A stretch of 9,732 bases of DNA from Candidatus Woesearchaeota archaeon (GTDB taxonomy: Archaea > Nanobdellota > Nanobdellia > Woesearchaeales > JAUUYB01): the NCBI GenBank assembly GCA_030590605.1, contig JAUUYB010000031.1, positions 1 through 9,732 on the forward strand. The letters are read 5' to 3'. Numbering within the stretch: position 1 is the first letter of the stretch; the number at the start of each line of letters is the position of its first letter. Shown here piece by piece: positions 6,238-9,732 of this stretch. Below the pieces are notes generated by a model. That model was not told the origin of the DNA, made no database searches, and saw only the letters and a list, made by a program, of their open reading frames with translations. The translations under genes were made by a program, and so were the position numbers.

Positions 6238-6789
6238 TTACTCCTGGCAGCAACATTCACAATCTTCTTCGAAGCACATGCATTCAGGTTCATAGTAAGA
6301 TTTTGGGTGTTTGCATGTAGGACATTTCTCTGGAGGTTCTGTTCCTTCATGGATATACCCGCATTTAGAACATTTCCATCTTATAGGTTTATCTCGTTTG
6401 AATACAGTCCCTTTGGTCACCATATCAAGAAGTTTCTTGTATCTCTCCCTGTGGTGGGCCTCTACTTTTCCGATCTGCCTGAATAGTGATGCAGCTTCCT
6501 TGTTGCCTTCCTCATCAGCGATCTTTGCAAAATCAGGATACATCGTGGTCGTTTCATAGTCTTCTCCTTCCATAGCCGCTTTGAGATTGGTTTTTGTATC
6601 TCCGATCCCGCCTAGAAGCTTGAATTCGTCCTTGGCATGTTGATGTTCATTTATCGCAGTCTCTTCAAATATCTTTGCGACATAATTATAACCTTCTTTC
6701 TTTGCCACTTTTGCAAAATAGTCGTACTTGTTTCGTGACTGAGATTCTCCTGCAAATGCCGCTTTTAGATTTTCTTCTGTTTTTGTCAT
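6238..6789 (-). CDS. rbr: Rubrerythrin with extra cysteine-rich tail
   Basis: 183 residues. This is a cytoplasmic peroxide reductase with a di-iron four-helix domain and a C-terminal rubredoxin domain. The ligand pattern is E15 (AGESQSRNKY), E48-x2-H51 (NEHQHA), E76 (EGEDYE) and E110-x2-H113 (EAHHRERY). The rubredoxin domain has C140, C143, C156 and C159 (CSKCGYIHEG, CPTCKHP). Normal rubrerythrins end soon after this point; here a tail of about 15 residues carries six more cysteines (170, 172, 177, 179, 180, 181) among acidic residues, enough for another metal site. The ATG at 6789 has GAGGT (6796-6800) 6 nt upstream. It is the first gene of the five-gene oxidative-stress run and is followed after 6 nt by the desulforedoxin gene. 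Confidence 0.93.
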   Translation of the reverse strand: MTKTEENLKAAFAGESQSRNKYDYFAKVAKKEGYNYVAKIFEETAINEHQHAKDEFKLLGGIGDTKTNLKAAMEGEDYETTTMYPDFAKIADEEGNKEAASLFRQIGKVEAHHRERYKKLLDMVTKGTVFKRDKPIRWKCSKCGYIHEGTEPPEKCPTCKHPKSYYEPECMCFEEDCECCCQE

Positions 6790-6820
6790 ATGTATACCTC
6801 ATCGCTTGCTGTATGTCAAT

Positions 6821-6830
6821 CATTAATAAC
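6821..6830 (-). promoter_or_regulatory. Probable TATA box of the oxidative-stress operon
   Basis: GTTATTAATG on the minus strand, about 32-41 nt before the rubrerythrin ATG. It predicts a leader of roughly 10 nt that just includes the GAGGT site. The element is also AT-rich in the other direction (CATTAATAAC) and would place a plus-strand start near 6852, at the edge of the inverted repeat. Confidence 0.35.
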
Positions 6831-6845
6831 CTTTTCGCCTTCTGA

Positions 6846-6964
6846 AGTTTTTCCCGAAATGTACAGAAAAAACAATTTGTAGACGAGGATTGAGGAGCGA
6901 CAAATGATATGGTATCAGACAGAAAAATCCCGAGGAAACAAATTGCATCATTTCGGAAAAAACT
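6846..6964. repeat. Long nested inverted repeat in the divergent intergenic region
   Basis: Arms 6846-6861 and 6949-6964 pair over 16 positions with one mismatch (C6853/A6957). Inside, 6873-6880 (CAATTTGT) pairs with 6938-6945 over 8 bp. Further in, CG-A-GGATT (6884-6891) pairs with AATCCCG (6926-6932) over 7 bp with one bulge, and TGATA/TATCA (6905-6909, 6913-6917) closes a 3-nt loop. The helices nest into one extended hairpin of about 119 nt. A small extra hairpin, GAAGA-TGT-TCTTC, follows at 6976-6988. The whole 6790-7071 gap has no convincing protein gene. Candidates are a structured non-coding RNA on either strand, a MITE-like element with 16-bp terminal repeats (no clear target duplication), or a regulatory structure. 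No T-run follows on either strand. Confidence 0.55.
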
Positions 6965-7017
6965 GATGCGAGAGGGAAGATGTTCTTCGATAAAGACCCT
7001 AAGAATTTTACCAAAGA

Positions 7018-7025
7018 TTTATAAA
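7018..7025 (+). promoter_or_regulatory. TATA box of the rps17e-alba operon
   Basis: TTTATAAA preceded by the purine-rich CCAAAGA (possible BRE). It predicts a start near 7048 and a leader of about 24 nt carrying GGTGA at 7060-7064. Confidence 0.55.
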
Positions 7026-7071
7026 GCTAGATAGAATACACCTTTATAGTATTGATGACGGTGAATTTAAC

Positions 7072-7260
7072 TTGGGTAGAATCAAGACAAAACTGATAAA
7101 GAGAATGACGGGCCTGCTTGTCAAGAAGCACGAAGACAAGCTGAAAGACAACTACGAAGAGAACAAAGTAATAGTCTCTAAGCTGGTAGATGTACAGAGC
7201 GCAAAGCTTCGGAACATCATAGCCGGCTATGCGACTCGAATGATGAAAGCTCGTAAATAA
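7072..7260 (+). CDS. rps17e: 30S ribosomal protein S17e
   Basis: 62 residues and full length for the archaeal family. Characteristic parts are the N-terminal GRIKTKLIKRM, a central EENKVIVSKLVDV, and the signature KLRNIIAGYATRMMK near the C-terminus. The protein belongs to the small ribosomal subunit in archaea and eukaryotes and has no bacterial counterpart, so it is firm evidence for the domain of life. The start is TTG at 7072, with GGTGA (7060-7064) 7 nt upstream; no in-frame ATG precedes it and the family begins at this point. The gene is followed after 18 nt by alba, and the two are likely co-transcribed from the TATA box at 7018. Confidence 0.93.
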   Translation: MGRIKTKLIKRMTGLLVKKHEDKLKDNYEENKVIVSKLVDVQSAKLRNIIAGYATRMMKARK

Positions 7261-7278
7261 GTGTTGGAGGGATGACGG

Positions 7279-7563
7279 ATGAGTCCGGACAATTCGATAT
7301 TTGTCGGGAGCAAGCCATTCATGAACTATGTGACTGGGGTGATCATGCAGTTCACGACAAAGAACGCCGATGAGGTCATCGTCAAGGCGCGTGGGAAGTT
7401 CATCTCGCGTGCTGTAGACGTCGTGGAAGTCGCCACAAAACGGTTTCTTTCAGGACAGATTCGGTTAAAAGGGATATGTATCGACTCTGAGGAGTTCGAG
7501 AACAAAGAGGGAAAAGACGTTCGCGTCTCGACCATCGAGTTAACCTTGGAAAAGATACCTTAG
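7279..7563 (+). CDS. alba: Alba DNA/RNA-binding chromatin protein
   Basis: 94 residues. The Alba signature is clear: IFVGSKPFMNYVTGVIMQF (7-25), VIVKARGKFISRAVDVVEVATKRF (34-57) and a C-terminal beta strand, STIELTLEK. Alba dimers coat double-stranded DNA and also bind RNA. The loop that carries Lys16-Lys17 in the Sulfolobus protein is S11-K12 here, so the equivalent of the acetylated Lys16 is a serine and only the second lysine is kept. The start ATG at 7279 has GGAGG (7266-7270) 8 nt upstream; an out-of-frame ATG at 7272 sits between them. It is the second gene after rps17e, an economical pairing of two abundant nucleic-acid-binding proteins. Confidence 0.93.
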   Translation: MSPDNSIFVGSKPFMNYVTGVIMQFTTKNADEVIVKARGKFISRAVDVVEVATKRFLSGQIRLKGICIDSEEFENKEGKDVRVSTIELTLEKIP

Positions 7564-7579
7564 GGGGATAATTTTGAAT

Positions 7580-7623
7580 AAAAAACCCATATATTAGTAC
7601 TTGCTATGCCTTTCTACAAAAAA
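7580..7623 (-). terminator. Two T6 tracts ending the protease gene
   Basis: On the minus strand, T6 at 7618-7623 and T6 at 7580-7585 lie about 45 and 85 nt beyond the stop of the site-2 protease gene. The plus-strand operon that converges here (alba) has only a T4 at 7572-7575. The 7564-7668 gap otherwise shows nothing but AT-rich sequence. Confidence 0.4.
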
Positions 7624-7668
7624 TTCAATAATTAAATAATACTATAAGATTTATAGAAATATTCTTGT

Positions 7669-8250
7669 TCATATGACGAATGCGATTAGGGTTAGGAATA
7701 TTGCAGAGACCATCATCACTCCATACACAGCCTTATTCCATGCAAGCACCTTTTTCCCGTCAAAGTTCCAGAACGGCAGTAGGTTGAAGACAGCCAGCCA
7801 CCCATTGATGATCATGCCGTATTTGGTAAAACTGTTTATGATATCTCCAGATGGAAGGATGAAATGAAGTGCGATAAAGACTAAGACGAGAATGATGCTC
7901 GATCCAGGTCCTGCAGCGCTGATCTTTCCGTTCCTTTTCTTGCTGACATTCCCTTGTATTATCACTCCGCCTGGAGCAGCAAATATGAATCCGAAAAAAG
8001 AGACAAGGATCATGAAGATAAGCATCTTGTCATCTGCTCGATACTCTGCCCAGTAACCATATTTCTTGGCGAGCTGTCTATGGGCGAGTTCATGTATAAG
8101 GAATCCGATCCCTACTGTGAAAGCAGATATTATCAAGGAAATGAGAAAAGCGAACGAGAAGTTCAACCCTTCCATCACGATAGCGAAGGCGATAGTTATA
8201 GCTGCCCAGGACTTGAGAAGATCAGTTTTCTCTATACGTGAGAACCTCAT
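7669..8250 (-). CDS. Site-2 protease family (M50) membrane metalloprotease
   Basis: 193 residues from the ATG at 8250. About five to six hydrophobic membrane segments are visible. The zinc site is IHELAH (H53, E54, H57) inside a membrane segment, followed by RQLAKKYGYWAEYRAD, and the third ligand sits in NLLPFWNFDGKK (D164), the family's N-x2-P-x4-DG motif. FFGFIFAAPGG and NGKISAAGPGSS also match archaeal M50 proteins. Such enzymes cut membrane-spanning substrates; the substrate here is unknown, and no PDZ or CBS domain is attached. The frame also has an ATG at 8256. I chose 8250 because TATATAAA (8273-8280) is centred 26-27 bp upstream and no SD is present. It diverges from the lsm gene. Confidence 0.88.
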   Translation of the reverse strand: MRFSRIEKTDLLKSWAAITIAFAIVMEGLNFSFAFLISLIISAFTVGIGFLIHELAHRQLAKKYGYWAEYRADDKMLIFMILVSFFGFIFAAPGGVIIQGNVSKKRNGKISAAGPGSSIILVLVFIALHFILPSGDIINSFTKYGMIINGWLAVFNLLPFWNFDGKKVLAWNKAVYGVMMVSAIFLTLIAFVI

Positions 8251-8272
8251 GCCCATTGTAATGTTGATGTCA

Positions 8273-8280
8273 TTTATATA
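8273..8280 (-). promoter_or_regulatory. TATA box of the protease gene
   Basis: TATATAAA on the minus strand. Its distance fits a leaderless start at 8250 better than the ATG at 8256. Confidence 0.5.
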
Positions 8281-8360
8281 TCTTTTTCTAACAGATGTTT
8301 AGATTTAGGGCAGATCCTCCTTTGATGCCTGATCGGTCGCCCGTCGAAAAAACAAAAAGA

Positions 8361-8368
8361 TTTAAATA
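8361..8368 (+). promoter_or_regulatory. TATA box of the lsm-rpl37e operon
   Basis: TTTAAATA directly preceded by the A-rich CAAAAAGA, a good BRE/TATA pair. It predicts a start near 8391 and a 24-nt leader with GGAGGT at 8404-8409. Confidence 0.6.
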
Positions 8369-8414
8369 TAAAATCAGTATCCAGTGGATTGTTTTTATTT
8401 TTTGGAGGTAGAAC

Positions 8415-8642
8415 ATGATGGAACAATCAAGACCGCTTGATGCGCTTAATCAGGCACGGAACAAGAGAGTCATAGTCGAGCTTAAGAATAACAAGCAGTT
8501 TGTTGGAAATCTTAAGGCTTTTGACATTCACATTAACGTAGTCCTTGAGAACGCTGAAGAGCGTGAAGGTGGCGAGATGAAACGAAAGCTCGGCACAATA
8601 TTCCTTCGAGGGGACACGATCATACTGATTTCGCCTGAATAA
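8415..8642 (+). CDS. Archaeal Sm-like RNA-binding protein (LSm/SmAP1)
   Basis: 75 residues, the usual size of archaeal SmAP1. The Sm1 motif spans RVIVELKNNKQFVGNLKAF with D37, H39 and N41 (FDIHINVVL), and Sm2 is FLRGDTIILI with R65, G66 and D67. His, Asn and Arg at these places form the uridine-binding pocket in known archaeal Sm rings of six or seven subunits. GGAGGT lies 5 nt before the ATG at 8415 and 8 nt before a second ATG at 8418, so either methionine could be used. The stop is only 2 nt before rpl37e, the pairing conserved in many archaea. Confidence 0.95.
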   Translation: MMEQSRPLDALNQARNKRVIVELKNNKQFVGNLKAFDIHINVVLENAEEREGGEMKRKLGTIFLRGDTIILISPE

Positions 8643-8644
8643 AA

Positions 8645-8821
8645 ATGACTAAAGGAACACCCTCTATGGGGAAACATTCTGGGAAGAAGACCCATATCGC
8701 ATGTAGGAGGTGCGGTAAGATCACTTATCATAAGAGTCATAAGGTCTGCAGTTCATGCGGATACGGCCAGACTGCTAAGATGAGGTCGTTTTCCTGGCAG
8801 AATCAGCGAAAGAAAGTCTAA
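8645..8821 (+). CDS. rpl37e: 50S ribosomal protein L37e
   Basis: 58 residues, too short for many gene finders but complete. TKGTPSMGKHSGKKTHIACRRCG opens the protein in the manner typical of archaeal L37e, with a zinc ribbon C20-x2-C23 and C35-x2-C38 (CRRCG, CSSCGYG) and a basic tail, WQNQRKKV. It is a large-subunit ribosomal protein that binds 23S rRNA. The ATG lies 2 nt after the lsm stop with no SD of its own, so translation is probably coupled. Its TAA (8819-8821) overlaps the TAG of the convergent phosphoesterase. Confidence 0.95.
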   Translation: MTKGTPSMGKHSGKKTHIACRRCGKITYHKSHKVCSSCGYGQTAKMRSFSWQNQRKKV

Positions 8822-9516
8822 GTCTTTCCTTTTTCTTTTAGTTTTTTTAATTCTCCGAAATCCAGTACTTTACCTGGTTCAGCGACTATGTAAGCATGTG
8901 CACTCGGAGGGTTTGTGAGGTATGGTGATAATGGAGTTTCTGCCATTACATCATGTCCTTCTGCAAGAGGGTTCAATGAAGGCAGCATTATCAGTCGCTT
9001 TTCTTCATATTCTGATACAAGAAATGATTTATATTTTTCAACACGCGCACCTTCCCGGAGAGAGACTGCAGCGTGTTCATGCCCGATGATTATAGTATGG
9101 CATGTTTTTGGTATGGGTTTGAGCTTATCACCGTGTGTGATGAAGAATCCGTCAGTCTCGACATCTTCGACCACAGGCACTCCGAATTTCTTGCCTATCC
9201 TATCAAGACCTGTATCATGATTTCCCCTGACAAAGACTATAGCATGTCCTTTAAGCCAGGATAAGAATTGTCTGATATCCCTCCATTCCTGGTCAGAGAC
9301 TTCACTGTAATCATCCTTAAGGTCTCCGTTGATTATGATCCTCTTCGGATTCGCCTGCCTGATCATCCATTTGATACGTTTCTCAATCTGTTTCATATGG
9401 GTCTTTGGTATGAGGACTCCTTGACTGAAGATGGATTCCTCTATTCCGAGATGCAGGTCTGCTATGACCAGGGTGTCACCGATGGCGATACCAAGATCGA
9501 CGAAGCGGAAATCCAT
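8818..9516 (-). CDS. SbcD/Mre11-related metallophosphoesterase
   Basis: 232 residues. The calcineurin-like metal motifs appear in order: ADLHLG (D20, H22), NGDLKDD (D65), RGNHD (N99, H100, D101), THGD (H128, D130) and GHEHAAV (H146, H148). Overall length and the LHLGIEES and PSLNPLAEGHDV segments fit the archaeal SbcD-related phosphoesterase group. The substrate is unknown; nuclease or small-phosphodiesterase activity is possible. The C-terminus is lysine-rich (FGELKKLKEKGKT). The TATA box TTTATATA (9540-9547) is centred 27-28 bp before the ATG at 9516 and no SD is present, so the mRNA is probably leaderless. Its last four bases overlap the rpl37e stop codon on the other strand. Confidence 0.9.
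   Translation of the reverse strand: MDFRFVDLGIAIGDTLVIADLHLGIEESIFSQGVLIPKTHMKQIEKRIKWMIRQANPKRIIINGDLKDDYSEVSDQEWRDIRQFLSWLKGHAIVFVRGNHDTGLDRIGKKFGVPVVEDVETDGFFITHGDKLKPIPKTCHTIIIGHEHAAVSLREGARVEKYKSFLVSEYEEKRLIMLPSLNPLAEGHDVMAETPLSPYLTNPPSAHAYIVAEPGKVLDFGELKKLKEKGKT
8830..8848 (+). terminator. T-rich terminator of the lsm-rpl37e operon
   Basis: T5 (8830-8834), T4 (8836-8839) and T7 (8842-8848) follow the rpl37e stop within 30 nt, a strong archaeal oligo-T terminator. The same bases are lysine codons of the convergent phosphoesterase on the other strand. Confidence 0.65.
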
Positions 9517-9539
9517 AAGACAGGATAAATGAGATAGGG

Positions 9540-9547
9540 TATATAAA
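9540..9547 (-). promoter_or_regulatory. TATA box of the phosphoesterase gene
   Basis: TTTATATA on the minus strand, centred 27-28 bp before the ATG at 9516, which predicts a leaderless mRNA. Confidence 0.55.
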
Positions 9548-9575
9548 TTTTACATTCGATATTGAAATCATTACA

Positions 9576-9584
9576 TTTATTAAT
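9576..9584 (+). promoter_or_regulatory. TATA box of the exchanger gene
   Basis: TTTATTAAT, centred about 27 bp before the ATG at 9607, which again predicts a start at the first codon. This and the 9540 box form a compact back-to-back promoter pair. Confidence 0.5.
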
Positions 9585-9606
9585 CATTCATCCTGGATAT
9601 CATGTT

Positions 9607-9732
9607 ATGTTGCTCTCATTTTTTGTCCTTGCGATGGGAATCTTCTGCGTCATGAAAGGCGCAGACCTTCTCGTAGATGGGGGGGCATCTCTTGCGAAGA
9701 AGATGGGGGTATCTCATCTGGTGATAGGTTTG
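9607..9732 (+). CDS. Cation/Ca2+ exchanger (CaCA family), N-terminal part
   Basis: 42 codons are visible and the frame is open at the right edge. The first membrane helix (LLSFFVLAMGIFCVMKGADLLVDGGASLA) is followed by KKMGVSHLVIGL, the start of the alpha-1 repeat of prokaryotic sodium/calcium-type exchangers, whose pattern GADLLV-x-G-x3-LA and VIGLT is conserved. Such proteins swap Ca2+ or another cation for Na+ or H+ across the membrane. The ATG at 9607 is chosen because an ATG at 9602 opens a short frame that stops after 15 codons, and because the TATA box at 9576 fits it. Ion specificity cannot be judged from this fragment. Confidence 0.8.
   Translation, partial: MLLSFFVLAMGIFCVMKGADLLVDGGASLAKKMGVSHLVIGL

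Noticed and set aside
6901..6970. Possible box C/D guide RNA (ATGATG- and CTGA-like elements on both strands)
   Set aside because: Boxes C, D', C' and D do not occur together at the right spacing on either strand; the nested hairpin explains the region better.
6823..7014. 63-codon minus-strand frame in the divergent gap
   Set aside because: It covers the inverted repeat, has no SD site, reads as low-information hydrophobic sequence, and resembles no family.
8308..8342. Small GC-richer hairpin (GGGC/GCCC with GATC/GATC) between the protease and lsm promoters
   Set aside because: Two 4-bp helices separated by an unequal internal loop are weak, and there is no associated T-run or promoter.
1..9732. 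CRISPR array, transposase, tRNA or rRNA genes
   Set aside because: No regularly spaced direct repeats, transposase motifs, cloverleaf or rRNA-like stretches were found in reading both strands.

Overview
The window reads as a piece of an archaeal chromosome. It carries archaea-type ribosomal proteins S17e and L37e, the chromatin protein Alba, an Sm-like (LSm) protein next to rpl37e, an Ogg2-type 8-oxoguanine glycosylase and an SbcD/Mre11-related phosphoesterase. Promoters look archaeal: AT-rich TATA boxes, several of them 24-30 bp upstream of a start codon with no Shine-Dalgarno (SD) site, as expected for leaderless mRNAs. Genes inside operons carry GGTGA or GAGGT ribosome sites instead. The lineage cannot be fixed from this stretch.

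Layout. Positions 1-341 (-) hold the start of an AAA-type ATPase cut by the window edge. Positions 501-1229 (-) hold two small unrecognised genes, one with an N-terminal membrane segment. At 1280-4300 a HAD-family hydrolase (-) and a large helicase (+) diverge from a short promoter region. The helicase has an unusual architecture: a RecQ-type RQC winged helix, then a compact UvrD-like SF1 motor, then an HRDC domain. It ends directly against a convergent cysteine-rich lipoprotein gene (4301-4552, -).

Positions 4629-6789 (-) form a tight five-gene run: rubrerythrin, a free-standing 37-residue desulforedoxin, a ferritin-like di-iron protein, a small rubredoxin-domain protein and the 8-oxoguanine glycosylase/lyase. 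This looks like one oxidative-stress operon that joins peroxide and superoxide defence to repair of oxidised guanine. Upstream of it, the 282-bp divergent gap contains a long imperfect inverted repeat with nested helices (6846-6964), which could be a structured RNA, a small MITE-like element or a regulatory element.

Positions 7072-7563 (+) hold rps17e (TTG start) and alba. A membrane site-2 protease homologue lies at 7669-8250 (-), and a conserved lsm-rpl37e pair at 8415-8821 (+). A phosphoesterase (8818-9516, -) converges on rpl37e with overlapping stop codons, and its lysine codons form the T-rich terminator of the opposing operon. The right edge (9607-9732, +) is the start of a cation/Ca2+ exchanger gene. 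No tRNA, rRNA, insertion sequence or CRISPR array was seen.
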